Source: Pohlia nutans
Lineage: Eukaryota; Streptophyta; Bryopsida; Bryales; Mniaceae
NCBI GenBank assembly: GCA_022496805.1
Contig: CM040090.1
Coordinates: 15,184,001 to 15,248,000 of the forward strand
Length of the DNA: 64,000 nucleotides
Reading direction: 5' to 3'
Below the pieces are notes generated by a model. The model saw only the letters and a list, made by a program, of their open reading frames with translations. It did no database searches and had not been told where the DNA came from. Shown here in pieces: positions 1 through 13,600 of this stretch (within the stretch, counting starts at the first letter, position 1; each line of letters starts with the position of its first letter). The translations under genes were made by a program, and so were the position numbers.

Positions 1-29
1 TTAACGGTGGCACGGGCTCCGCCCGCTAA
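1..29 (+). CDS. 3' end of a short-chain dehydrogenase/reductase gene (partial)
   Basis: The first 29 bases hold the last codons of a CDS whose body lies left of the window. Read from base 3 they give N-G-G-T-G-S-A-R followed by TAA at 27-29. The intact SDR gene at 40931-41719 on the other strand ends N-G-G-L-G-S-A-R-stop, so this is a paralogue with a Leu/Thr difference. The match continues into the 3' untranslated region (see 30-265), including the CCCTAAACCC stretch and the 'gccaagccttttg' motifs. The assignment therefore rests on an in-window paralogue, not on the few residues alone. The enzyme would be an NAD(P)-dependent oxidoreductase of unknown substrate. Confidence 0.8.
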
Positions 30-265
30 ACCCTAAACCCCTTTCCTCCATTTCTCGTTGCCAAGCCTTTTGCTGCCCAAGAGACTGTCAGATTCCTTGT
101 TGCCAAGCCTTTTGTTGCAGAAGAGACGTTTACCCAGATTGTCAGAGCCAGTGTAGGAGGATTAGTATGTATGTTTCTGTTGATTGCGGAGTACCGGTAT
201 ATATGTTTCTGGTAGAAGAGACGCTATACCCTAATTCTGGCGAGAGGATTGCATGTATATAGCTT
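30..265 (+). repeat. 3' flank of the SDR paralogue, inverted duplicate of 40795-40930
   Basis: This stretch is the reverse complement, with small indels, of the DNA just beyond the stop codon of the SDR gene at 40931. Shared landmarks are the CCCTAAACCCC run, two 'ttgttgccaagcctttt' motifs, 'agagactgtcagatt', and a 'ggattgcatgtatatag' motif at about 247-263. Internal duplication makes this copy longer. It indicates a fairly recent duplication that copied at least the gene end and its 3' flank. Confidence 0.75.
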
Positions 266-269
266 TCTG

Positions 270-2724
270 TTGATGGTGATTTTGGTCTGTGAAGCTCAAA
301 CTCTTTCGAATCCCGAACTCTGGGTTATGAACAGCGGTGATTACCATCACCCCCTCTTTGCACAGCTGTTGCAGATGAGATTAGCTACTGGGAGTGCCCT
401 CTGCAGAAGAGACATTGCTTTTCCATCTCTATTTTGAAGTTGATGTACTGAGGTACGAGGTCGAGGAGGCCGCTTGCAAGTGCTCAGAGGATTAGAGCAG
501 CTTCCTTCAGTGCCAGCTGAATTGAGGCTTTTCTGTTGATTATTCTTGTATATGTGAAGCTCAAAGTTTGTTGATTCTCTTTTCCAGATGAGCTTCATGG
601 GTTTGTGATGATCGACTTTTGTTGTTTCCCTTCTTCAGATGAGCTTCATGTCTATGTTTGTGGAGCTTAAACTTTGTTGGTTCCCTTTTTGAGTTAAGCT
701 TCAATCCTTCGTCTTCGTCTCCTTTAGTGTTGAAAACAACACCCTTCGTGTGATGACAGTTGACTCGTCTATGGTAAGGTATCCATTGTAATGCGTTGAA
801 ATGTAGTATTGCTTGCTTGGAAAGAGCTTACACTGATCTTCTAATTTCAAAAAGATTGTGTACTGCTCGTGTATGCACATTTGAAGGATGTTTTCATCTA
901 ATTTGGAACCCAAAAGAACAAAAGTGATCAAGTTTCATGGAACGAAGGGAGCATGTGCACATGTTTGTTTGCCTTCAATAAAGTTATTTGTAAAGTAACT
1001 CAAAAGTGGGTGAGTTGACCTTACTTTGAGTGAATAGGAGGTTTGTAAAGTCACTCAAAAGTGGGTGAGTTGACCTTTGAGTGAATAGGAGGTTTGTTCC
1101 CTCAAAAAGAACTAGTGTCGTGCATTGAACAAAATCTGTGGATGCAAAGTTTGAAAGCTCCAAAGACGGTGCTCAAAAACTTTTGATTCATAGTTTTCAA
1201 GCACGTCTTAGTATGGTGGGGAGAATAAACCTTGAAACGTATTCTTCTTCAAGTTGAGGCAATAAACCTTGCAACCATTTATGCTGGCCGCAGGCACCAC
1301 CTTAATACTGATGCCCAATCAACCTATGAAGTTATGGATAACTCTAATGAGGTCTAAAAATTTGCAAATCCCACAATGGCATGAATACCACAATGGCATG
1401 AATAGGGCCTTGAATGACTCATCTAGTAATCAATAACATAATATCAAATTAATTTGAATGATCGATCTGCAATTCATGGACTACCAAGGCTCAATAGGAA
1501 ATATTTATCATACGAAAGACTACGTTTTGCTATTCATACATTTGGATAAATTAATTGGCAAGTGATGTATCCTTGATTAAACTAAATGTCTGTTGCCACA
1601 AATTCTTGAATGGAAATGGAATTGTTGACTATCTGCTATATTGGTGTACTACCTCCTACTTTAAAACCAAATTAGAAAATTGAATGTGTTGATCAGTACT
1701 TGTTTTCAATAGATTTGGCTCGTATCCAAAACAAACTTACTAGAATATTAGAGTAATTTTGGATTCCAAAATTTGAACGTTGTGTTTATATATAAAAAAA
1801 GAAGCTTTATGCAATTTAAAACTATTTTCTTAGTTCAATGTATTTGTGCTTAGATAACACCAAATACAATCAAGATTTGATTCAAAAACATTCAAATATG
1901 AAAAATATTCAACTAAATAGGGAATATTTTTTGTACTTGATTAACCTTAATATAAAGTACTCCTAGAACATTTTCCATCTTCCATAAATCACTCTTATTA
2001 GAATTAGATAATTCACTACAAAATTTTGACCTTCAGAAATAGGTGAAGTTTTAGAATTTCTATGTATAAATCATATTGAAGTTGAAATTGCATTGGTAGA
2101 GGACATCACTCTAGTCAACCCTTTAACATCCCAATTCAACATTGTTTTCAAAGTTGCGCTATAAAATGTTTGATGAAAATCCAAAATGGAGTAGATGTAC
2201 AAAGAAAACTTGTAAATGTCAATGTGAAGATCACATTTGTACAGTTGGATTCATCATATTTTTTATTTAATTTTGTAAGGTTTCATTCTTAGTTCAACTA
2301 ATTGTGTTATTTTTCTATAAATAATAATAACTTATTTTGAAGATCCAAACTGTTCAAAGAATAGTCAACTTGCACAAGAACCAAGAGAATTTTGGATGGA
2401 TGAAAATTGTCCAATCTGGATGAGATCTGAACAGCTTCAATCTATTCGTCATTCAATATATGGACAATGGCGTGCTAAAGGGTTAAAGTAGTTCAATTTT
2501 TATTATAATCTCAACCACCGGCAATTCCTATTTATGAATTTCTAAAAAAAAAATTAAAAAGTTTGCAAAGTTGTGCATTGCGATGGGGAAGTTGGTGAAC
2601 CCTACCATGCAAACGCTCTAGATGTTATAATTGCAAACTACTCTCCAAAAACTGCACACAATCCATCACATATTTATCCCAGCTTGCAGCAACGTATTCT
2701 CTTGATCTAACAGCTCTTGCAACC
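270..2724. other. Intergenic, no gene seen; one short tandem duplication
   Basis: No coding region with a recognisable family was found; all open frames are short. At 993-1099 a 53-base unit occurs twice in tandem (core 'ctcaaaagtgggtgagttg' followed by 'gtgaataggaggtttgt'). The rest is AT-rich DNA without an obvious transposon end. Confidence 0.6.
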
Positions 2725-2832
2725 TTAACCCCTAAACCTACCAATCCTTTGAACACAAAATAGATGCTAGCTTCAAATAGATTTTAGCACGACTCAAATG
2801 TACATTAGGTGTACATGAGAGGACCACGTAAA
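2725..2832 (+). mobile_element. TTAA-MITE family B, left-end fragment
   Basis: It starts TTAA-CCCCTAAACCTACC and follows the family B consensus (other copies at 20954, 42936, 46073, 54160) through the 'gtacatgagaggacca' motif, then breaks off in an A-rich run. The right end is missing. Confidence 0.7.
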
Positions 2833-2842
2833 AAAAAAATTT

Positions 2843-2876
<34 letters not shown>

Positions 2877-3297
2877 CAACCAACTTGCTGGCAATGATTG
2901 CCAATGTTTTGATTGCTTTTTTTTTTTGTTTAAAAAAAAGCTTTGTCTCTCTCCATAGTTACTGCCCAATCGTAACTGCCCCTTCTCCCGATTCCTTCAT
3001 TTGATTGTGAATTGTTCCACAATCGTTTAATTTAGACACAAGTTGAGAATTTCACCTCATCTTTTCATCACCTTTCCAAAGCACCAACCCATTTCAATTT
3101 TGCTTGAAATTTTTCATTTTTTTCTCCAATATTCTTTCATTAACAAGGCCCTGGGACTTGCTTTGAAGTTTAAGGATTAAATGAGCAAAGGCTGAAATTA
3201 AATTGAATAGCCTTGAGTCTCCCATAGAGAAGGCTAAAATTAATACATAACATTCAGTAGCCTTGGTTACTGCTGCCTTTCCGTGAGAGATTGATGT

Positions 3298-3348
3298 GGA
3301 ATATCCCACATCATTTCATCTCTCGAATGAAATGATGTGGGATATTCC
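3298..3348. repeat. Perfect 22-bp hairpin
   Basis: Arms at 3298-3319 and 3327-3348 are perfect reverse complements (core 'atatcccacatcatttcat') with a 7-base loop. The symmetry extends outward past a short bulge (TGATGTG / CACATCA). It lies about 1.3 kb beyond the stop codon of the kinase gene. It may be the core of a small MITE or a hairpin-RNA source; the sequence does not decide. Confidence 0.7.
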
Positions 3349-3588
3349 TCATCACATCAGTAGCTATGGGGACATGTGGCATCAAGTAAGAGCAATCAAC
3401 CATGGTGCACAGGAACTCAAAGCACTTCTCAATCACAACTCAACAGTGTTCTATACTTATTTACTTGATTCAATAGTCCATTCAAATATAAATCATTGGT
3501 CACTCCATAAATAAAGGTGGATGAAACAAAAAGGCACCCTTCTTGAAGACTACTGAATGTTATGTATGTGCAAGGTACAAACATCAAG

Positions 3589-3838
3589 CCATAAGATTCT
3601 TTAGCCCTTGCCAAGGTTCACCTTTTGCTCTCCCTGAATGAAAGTTAAAAATTTCAAAACATGTGATTCTTGAGGCGGGGCTACTGTGGACTTCCAACAT
3701 TCCATCATCATTATATACTGCCATGTCCATGTATTCTAAAATATGGCATGTCCAATATTCTAAAATCCAGTACAGCGATTCTTGTGCAACGATTCTTATT
3801 CCAAGGCACAGCTCACAAGGGCTAAAGAACCTTATGGC
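3589..3838. mobile_element. Small MITE-like element with 23-bp inverted repeats
   Basis: 'gccataagattctttagccc' at 3589 is repeated in inverted orientation at 3816-3838 with one mismatch over 23 bases. The 250-base length and lack of coding sequence fit a MITE. I could not define a target-site duplication. Confidence 0.5.
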
Positions 3839-4614
3839 ATAAAGTAAACACAATAGAATTTAAAAAGAGGCCCCTGAATGGCAGTAGACAATAATAGTAC
3901 ACTGAGGGAGAAGGGATTGAAGCAGCGGATGTAACCTTACCGACCTGCCGCATTCATATTCAACCTTGTATGAAGTACAGTACCTGGACTACAGTAGTTA
4001 AGAGAAAACAGCCTTGGTACTTATCAGTCTTACTGATACTCAAAGAAACTACTACCTATCTACCCATAAGGAGCACTATCGAGAACTTGTATACCAATCA
4101 TTCCATAATAGACTGAAGTATTTCAGATTTGGCAGGATACTAATCACCGAAGCTGTACCACACAAGGCTGATGAGGAAAAGACATGTATCGGATTCCTCC
4201 CATGAAGTAACACAGATTTGAACATCTCAACAAGACTGTAGAAAACCTATTAGCTCTGACAGTGACAGACCGATATAGTGTACACTACGGATGTGATCAT
4301 TGCACATTACATGAACAGTCAGGCTCTCAAGCAATGCTTCATGTGGAGGGAGACCAGGTAGTAAATTTCACTCCCAACCACAACCATGAACTAGAATATA
4401 AGAATTTTGGACTAGCTCTCGAGATCTATGATACAAAGTGAGAAACAACTCCCGTGTGAGAAACTGATCTGACAGGCGCACCTGCCTTGCAAGGCGACCA
4501 AACCTACCTACCAACGGATGCAAAAATGTTGCAGCAGAGCGAGGAAGCATCTTCACGATCCTGTATGTAGCAGCCTCCAGCTAGATTACAAGTGCGACTT
4601 TCTACCCTCGTTTT

Positions 4615-7600
4615 TCAGCCTTGAAGAAACTCACACTCGTGAAGCCGTGTAAGGATATCTTCATAGCTGGGCCGAGCTTCTGGAACTTCCTCCCAGCAAT
4701 CTAAAAAATGAAGCACCGCAGAAAACAAGTCAGCGCCATATATCGAGAAACATGCAACCCCCTCAGCTCAACTTATGGAATGAACTCGAAAATTCAACTT
4801 ACCAGCAATGAGTTTCCCGATGAGACCGTCTGGTATCTCTAAACGAGCCTGATTATGAGCCACGGCATTCACCACCTGTATCAACCAAGAATCAGCCAGA
4901 ACTGACATTCAGATTGTGTAGGGCATATTAATCAAGACGTTTCTGAAACTTGTCTAGGAAGACTGAAGCAGTCACTACCAAAGTGTAGCTCCAAAGAAAC
5001 TGGAGGATACGACTAGCAAAAAACACTGAAGATTGACATCAAGAGAATGGGTTGCCGCTGCTTGATGACACAAAAAGCTCAAGAAACTTACGTCCATGGG
5101 CTTGATCCCTTCCCAGGGTCGTCTCAAGGTAGAGAGTTCCCACATTATGACTCCTAAGCTGAAGACATCGCACTTGTCCGTGACTGGCTCATTTCGCAAA
5201 AGCTCTGGTGCTGTCCACTCGGGGGTTCCTACTGCAGTGTCATCACAGTAAGTGGGCCCTGTGCGGATTCGGGACAAGCCAAAATCGCAAATCTTGACGC
5301 ACCAATGCTTGTCCACCAAGCAATTCGCACTCTTCAGGTCCCGATGAACAATTTTCATCCGTTGCACACACATCATTCCCCTGAATCCACCAGAATCATA
5401 TCCGGATCCCAAGATCAAATTCAAACACTAAACATTACATTACAGCTGGAAACTAGACTAAGGTAGACGACCTGTTTCCGATCAGGCCCCCAATCACGCA
5501 GTATAGGGCGACCTATTTCGGTGAATCAACCTGCATTATTTTCGAATTCATTCGTAAATGGTGACGGAAACATGTTTCTTCTTAATATGGAATGGTTGGC
5601 GCCGAGAATGGAAACTTGTTACCGAGTTAGTATGATATCATGTGTTTTCGAAATCTAGTTTTACAGTTCTTGGAAATAGGTCAGCCTATATTGCGAGAAC
5701 GAGTTGGAGAGAATCTTCACTTTGAAAATTCGTAGTAAATTCGATATTGCCCCAAAATTTGTTCAAAAATATGTGACCTTCAAATCTATTTCCCTACACT
5801 GCAAAATTATTTGCCTGTTCGTTACTCCACCGGAAGTATGCTGAATTGCTTAAGGTGATCGGAAACAGGTCGCCTACCTTACAAGTTCCTTGCCAACTCA
5901 AGATCCCTTCCAATGGCCTCAAGGTGGCTAGGAAACTTTATTTCTAAGAAAGCATGTACGGAGAATCAAAGAACAGTGCAGAAGGGATCTGTGACTAAGC
6001 AACTCATTCAAGTTTTAAACAAATCACATAGCTCAACTAATTCCTACTGCTTTAAGCCAGTTGAGAGATAACACCTGCAGATATCACGAAGCATCTTCAA
6101 ACGACGACGCCAGCTTAGTCTTTTCCCTTGCTCACTTGAGTGAATCAAACGATAAAGCGAGCCCGTATGCATGTATTCTGTCACCATAGAAAGATGCGGT
6201 GGCTTCGTACATGCTCCTAGAAACAGGATCACTGCAAAATATACGTTTCCAATGAGGTTTGAAACTGTCCTTCAAAGACTACTTCATTATGCACCAAAAA
6301 AACACTGTTCTAGTAGAGAATTTTACTTTCGAGAAGGTAGCAAAATCTTTAAGTCATATGTCAAATCACATGAGATGGTTCATACCATTTGGATGCCTCA
6401 ATCGGCTGCAAGGAAACACACCAATAAAATATTGCTCAGTCCATGCGATCAGCATGATCACTGCCAGTAAGCAAAAAGAAGACTAAAATGGAAACAAACA
6501 ACAATACCCAAAAACCAGGCTGCAAGACTGGTTATTTCTTGGAAGGAACACCAACCTCAACAGTGAAATCTCGTTGCAGAAGTCTTGCATGTTCTCAACA
6601 GTTTGATCTTGTTCAAGCATCAACTTAATAGCTACTTCTGTGCCCCTCCAGATGCCGCGAAATACTTCTCCAAACGATCCTGCACGATTCACATCAAACA
6701 CCTCAGCAAGAAATGACTGAAGCCTAACACCAACTATTCACTTTGCAGTATCAAACAAAATCAGAGAACAGTAGAACTGGTGGATGAGAAAAGACAATAT
6801 CGTTTCAAGAAAAGACAGCTCAGCCAAATGATTCAAGATCTCTTATTCTCAACAAAAACTGCATGAACGAAAGAAAATGCCAGAAATACCAACCAATTCC
6901 AACACGGACACCAATTCGAAGCTCTGAAAATTCAATATCCCATTCGGAAAAAGGCATCAAAGGCTGGGTTGGTAGAGAAGGTGATTGCATCGACAGAGCC
7001 CAGGAAGCTGTTGCACTATTCGTGTCTGATACTACACCAGATGATCCCCTTGAAATAAACTCATCGCTGCTTTTAGTAGCCAATACGGATGTCTGAGCAT
7101 CAGATCCATGATTGCCTGCCACACTAGAGTCATGATTGCTTGAACCGGAAACTCCTTCACCATGTCCCTGATTACCATCGGCATCTGTGTTACTGGAGTC
7201 CTGAGACCTTCCAGAAGCCTGAAGCAAGAGAAAGGAAAGAACTAATTAGGCCTTCCCAATTTAAAAAAGAAACATGAGAATGTAAGTGGAATGCAGCTGA
7301 TAAACCTGAATACCAAGAACTAAGTCTAAATGCACATAAGGTAGACCCAAGATTTTCAAAGAGCTGACACGTGAAGTAGGGAACAAACTGTAGCACGATA
7401 TGAGAGATAGTATGAGAGATGCACACCACTCTACTTCCTTGGCTGGAATTTAGAATGTGACCATCAGACGCAGATGCATCAGATTCTTGTCCTTTTGTAC
7501 GAAACCGCTCTTTCTTGAGAGCTTCATTCATCGCTCTAACTGCCCTGAGAATGCAGAGGCGTAGCCATAAAATCAGTCACTACACTCTTCTCTAAAATTC

Positions 7601-10600
7601 TATGAGCCACGCATTAAACAGCCACAAGAAAAAAATTTGGGTGCGGAAGCCTCGAAAGTAAACAGCTACACATATTTGCCAAATTCAACTGTTCCTAGTC
7701 CATAGTCGGACGACCAGTTTAGGAACATGCCTCAATAAATCTAAATTTGGAACTAAGGTAAAGATGACACCTGACAACCTCGTCGCTGATCTCAGGAGCA
7801 ACTGTCCGCTTCCTGGCCCTTCGCATTTCCGCATGTGGACTGTTATTCAGCCTGTGAAAAAGGATTTATATGATCAGACGAGATTACATCAACCAACGGT
7901 CACAGCATCTTCTCACAAAGACCAGTTGAATATTTTACGCAATGAAACTGAAAACTGTTAAGGCCCGTGCTAGCTACTATAATCTATGAACGAGTATTAG
8001 TTCAAATCTGGATGGATAGAGTTCGATGTGAAGAGGACAAATCTCATGCTTCCTGTTTAACAGCATCTAAGCCACTAAACTGCTTCTATGCTAGACATAT
8101 TCATGCGAGAAAACCAAAATAGATGCAGGAGTGCTCAAGATAATAACTTTGACAGTGAGGAATCTCCCATATAGTGAAGGAAGTCCATCCCCCTTGCCTC
8201 GTGTCTTATATCAACAGACAAAGCCCTTTCCCGCCTGCAACAAATATCATACTCTGTCAAAGAATCTACACATGTAGCCCATTCTAGTCATTGAAATTTT
8301 TTAACGTGCACACCATAAAAGTTCAAGCATGAGTCCATTGATGTGTGAGCCACCCTGACCACAACACAATTCGAACCCTGGCGGCTGAAGGACGTCCTAC
8401 ATGAATTGCTTGTAAGACAGAGATCTTTCAAACTCTCCTGCTCTGGTACTCAATGAACAGGCTAACCTCCTCCTGACCATAGGGGAGTTATCATCAACCA
8501 TGCTGGGATGCTGCGGCGACCCATCTGGGCTGCACGTCAAATGTCTTTCTATAAGACCAGGATTTATATTCTCCTCACTGATACCCAATAAAAGAAACGT
8601 CCAAGAAAAAGGGCAACGAGATGCCTTGGAAATTGGGCTTTGCTATTGGATTGAAGGATAAGTCTATGTCCTCCAGTTGTTCAAAGTTTCAAAGCAGCTT
8701 TTGTAAATACACAACCTAACACAAACAAAACCGAGGCCCCTGGTCTAAGAGTCTTGGTATTGTTGGACATGCCTAACAAGTGCCATTTTAGCTGTACAAT
8801 AGTGATCAGAAAGATGGTAATAAACAAATAATTATCATAGTCAAATACTGATGAATTATTAACCCATGCAACTGGGATGTCTTTGCTCAACAGTGTAGCT
8901 AGCCATAAATTGCTAGTGCAGCTTGTGGTTGAGACTTTAAGACAGAAGCAGAATATTCTGTCTCTAGCCATTTACTGTGGGGGAGCCTTTTGACTTCCTT
9001 AATAATGATATGCATGAACCCAGTCTCCCAAATTCTATGATTCAAATATAAAACCGCAGCTCTTACATTTCAAATCGATTGATAGAGAAAAATACTGGAT
9101 ACGATATCAGATTAAATTTTGTCACAAATTCGCACCACTCTGTATTGCATTGATTTGTGAGGTTTGAGATAAAGCAAGTTTTAGTCTGAAAAACTGCAAA
9201 ACTAGACATACCTTGAAGTATTATCTCCTGTATGTAGCCGACTCCCACTAAGCATAGAGTGTGCACGAGGTCTGAATACGGGATATTCAGGACTACTGAA
9301 AGGAAACCAACAACTACAAATCAGATATAAAAGAGTATGCAAATACTGAAATACCCCAGGAAATCTCCCCCTAGTAATCAAAGATAGAAGAGCTTCTCCT
9401 TAGCATTTTGTGCAATCCAACTGGTTGATTAAACAAGAACTTGACAATAGCAAAAAACGTGGCAATCTATAATTCCTGGAAAAAAATGGCGTCAATAATA
9501 CCGCCAAATCAGATACTGTAGGTAAGACTATGAGCTTTATCAAGTTACCCACCCAAACAGAGTTAACTAATGTTGTGGCACGGTTTTGCTCGTCTAAGGC
9601 CAAAGACATATACATAACAAAGATTAACAAAGAGATCCCTAACCTGGGAACGCTTCCCTCTTCTGATCCAACTCGCTGTGATGGTCGTAAGCGAGTTTGC
9701 AGGTGCTCAGGGCTGCATTGTGAAGACAACTATAAGTTGTCAACTTCTCCATACATTATACAATGAATTAGGAATAGGTAAGATATGATTGCAAAAGATA
9801 GCAGTTGAAAGCAGTTTTCAAATTGTAACTAGACCAACTGACCTGGAAGGAAAACTACGAAAGCCCTCCGTGCCCGGCTTTCTTTGCTCCAGCTGATCTT
9901 CCGCAGCATGTTCAGGACTTGTAAAACCAAAGAAAATAAATCAATACTACAAACAGACGTTGTGGAATTTGCTGACTGTGTTTTCTTTCACAAACAGAAC
10001 CGTGAATCATTACATGAAGCCTTCTAAACACTATTCTTCTGATTAGTTTAGGAGCGCTATTCAACAATAATAATTTACACAACCCTCCTTTGAATATAAT
10101 GTGCTACAATAAGGATACCAAACACTATAGTCCACACTATTTCATACTTATCTTTTGACGTTACAATAAGGACACCAAACACTCTAATCCATACTATTTC
10201 ATACTTGTCTCTTGACACGCACAATAAAGGAAACCCCACATCATATGCAGCGTTCAAGCAAATCAAGAAACTAACCTGGTGCCAGCATTTTGCTCCTCAA
10301 GAGCTCGTCGTCGATTGCGTCGACGAGGATTGGCTAGATCTGGCTCACTCTGAGACGGGCTACAATAACACTTTCAAACTTGTCTAAGGCCAACACACAA
10401 ATCTTGACACTTTGAGGAATATACCCCACTCGTATTACAGTAATGTGCAACACAAACTGTACATTTGATTCATCAAAAGTATGATGAAAGTATGATTTCT
10501 AGCTCAAAGAATTCTTGACGCTGAAATGCATGGACAGATTTTGGATGGCCCAATAACAGTACAATTATGCATTGACACTCTATACCCGCACCAAAGGGAT

Positions 10601-13600
10601 CACAGGAGATCTTTCAAACATAAACAAATAAGAATCAACAACGGCTAAATTCCAAGTTCTTTGTGAACTAGGTTAATGACGAATGGTGAAGATTATTACT
10701 GACATTTCATGTCCAAAGCACATGCAGATGACAATTGTGCTCAGGCTCCTTAACCTAGACACACCTTAATTTGCCAGAGGCTCCGAGAGCTGGATTAAAA
10801 CCCAATGCCGCAACAGCAGCGAGCCCTCTTCTCGGATATGGTGGACGAGCAAATTCCATATCCTGCTCCAGGCTGAACGAACCACAATGTTAATAGCATA
10901 TTATTTGAAATTCATGTTGTGCAGGTCATATGCATTAAAACAAAAGAACCCAAGCACAGAAAAATGTAAAACAGACTCAGTAGACAGGTTTGCTATTAGA
11001 AACTAACATTTCATGATCTGATGTGTTAGGAACGCCGTAAAGTGGGCTATTTGGCTCCAAGGGAGAGTCGCAAGAATCGTAATCTGCAGAATCGCTGTCT
11101 CCTGCCCCTGCTATGTGATACATAACTAATGCTTTCCGCGAGAATGGACGTAAATAGCCCGGATGTCGCATCACATCGACCAAAAGCTCGATTCCATTTA
11201 CAGTAACCACATTAGACAGGTGCTTATTTGGATTCGCACAAATCAATGAACTACTCGGTACAGCCTCCAGCTGTAAACCCTGTAACGAAATCAACAACAA
11301 ACGAACTTGAGCAGTTCAGTATACAGGAAACTGCTACTTAACAGTAAACATAATTGGTGTTTCAACAACTAGCAACCTCCAGCAAAAATAAAGATAAGGT
11401 TTCTGAGAAATACCATCAGAAGGCGACTCTGAAGTCCAACAGAGTCTCCAAGAAATTTGAAGAGAATAGCTCGCGGACGGCATAAGCCTTGTTTCACTTC
11501 TCCCAACAGCCGCACGATGCCTCCTTCTCCTGTACCATTATAATCATCTCCTGTAGACTTCGTGGAACCCGCCTCAAAGAGCGGTCCACCATAAAAGTCA
11601 GCTACCTGGCAGCGTACCCACAAGTAGTTATTATCAGCTGCCAGTCCTGTCATGATACCTTGCTCTAAATAACTAAAGATACACAAATCCATCCAGCAGT
11701 AAACTGAACAGCCTTAGAATGCAGGACTTGCTTTTTGCTTGCCAGTTGACCTGTATCAAACCAACCACGTTCATAATAAGACGTGTTGAAACTTGAAAAT
11801 GATACAGAACAAGTGCTAACTAACAAAACGTTTTCAAGTTCCAAGTGCCAAGAACCTTACCAATTCTGCAATTTTCTTGATCATGAGAGGAATATTGATC
11901 CCTATGCCTTTCACCACTACACGAGCCAAATCCTGCAGCTTTACTAGAGTTTTGTCCCTATTTGTGTCAACAAGTAACACATCCAATCCAAGAGACATCG
12001 GTCCCAGTTGCTGTAGGTCACTCAGGGTTGGTATGGTTCGGAAGCGAGCCTTCATGCTTCGACTCTGTGAAAGATCCATCCCAGTCTTAAGTATTTTAAA
12101 ACGCATGAAACTGGCTGATGACCAAAAGAATCACAAAATAATACCGATATAGCAATTTCCAAGTTAGATAGCCTCAGCAAGGAAACGTGCCCGAATGAGC
12201 TAAGTCTCAACTGTTTGAAAGTTGAGTATCTTTAAAAACCAAAAATCACAATAGAAAATGTACAATCCTTGCATGACTACTTCATGCTTACACCATCAGA
12301 AAACTGTATTAAGCGTCAACATCAGCTGCTTAATGCGCACTATATTCTTCGGAAAATAAACCAATGCTCATCCCCTTAAATACTCAACAACTAGAGACAA
12401 CATTGTTCCAGCTCGAGAATTCTAGTGATCACGGAATGAAATGTTAATGGAAACCATTAAGTTCGAAATAAACTGGTTTGTGATATTACTCGCACCGAAG
12501 TGCAAAAATGCCAATACTCATCATCGTACGGTTAGTTAATAATTATCGGAAATAGATTGAAATATAGTCTGACTTACAGGTATGACAGAGTAGAACCCAT
12601 TGGGCAGCCTTGAATCCAGAACTTTGAGTTCCCACAAAGTTTGAGATGCATCCCTAGATGAAAGGCCTCCAAGAGCAGGGCTACTCCTAGACTTGGTTAA
12701 GGTAGGGGATCTCTCCGCAGATCCGATTCCCACTCCCTTCATTTTTCTCACCAACTGCGCCTGCCATTCGGAATAGAGCCCTGATGCCTCTTCTCCATCT
12801 TGCCCTTCTACGGAGGACTCGACTGGTTCCTCCTCCTGCCACAGTAAGTAACACCAACACCAACTCAACAAGACCTCTAATCAAAAGAGAAAGGCTGAAT
12901 TCCCATAATTGTACCAAAAGCTTACCCCAGCATGTCATAATTTCAAAAAGATAGTCCAAAGATCGCTGAGCATGCCGCAGAGGAGTTAGACATTGTGGTT
13001 GAAACGTTAAACGACTACAACAGCGGAATAAAGAGTTAAGTTCTTAGCAGTGAGTGAAATCAAAACAACTCCACACTTCCGGATACAAAAAATGTTTCCG
13101 CGAAAGCAGCAGAAGACATCTGCATTCACAACGATAAGTAAAGGCACTCACTCTGTCCGCGTTCGCCAAAGCTGCTCTTACCCATCCTGCGTTGATCAAA
13201 AAAGAACAGTACATTGGTTAATGAACAAATGCAACCTCGTTTTCACATGATTCTGTAAGCTGATTATATCGCAATTGAATCAAAGACCTCTACATGCAAG
13301 TGTATCAAGAAATGCATACATCAGCAGAAGTAAATCCTAAGCTCCAAATCATAAAACCAGCAATTCTACTTCACTCGACTTTCGGATGCTCAACCCTAAG
13401 ACAAGATGCGTGCAGATAAAACACTAAGCAAACTCATAGTATAGCTGATCGACTGCACCTTAAACCTATCGCAATTGCACCAGAAAACGACAGGAAAATT
13501 AATGCCAAATGGACACGTATAATCAGCAAGATTGAAGAGCGTGAAGACTATATCTCCGTAATTGCGCTCTCACAGCTGCGAAAACAGGATTGCAAACCAA

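Noticed and set aside
8355..8385. B-box-like 'gggttcgaat' on the minus strand in a kinase intron
   Set aside because: No matching A box; a single weak motif.
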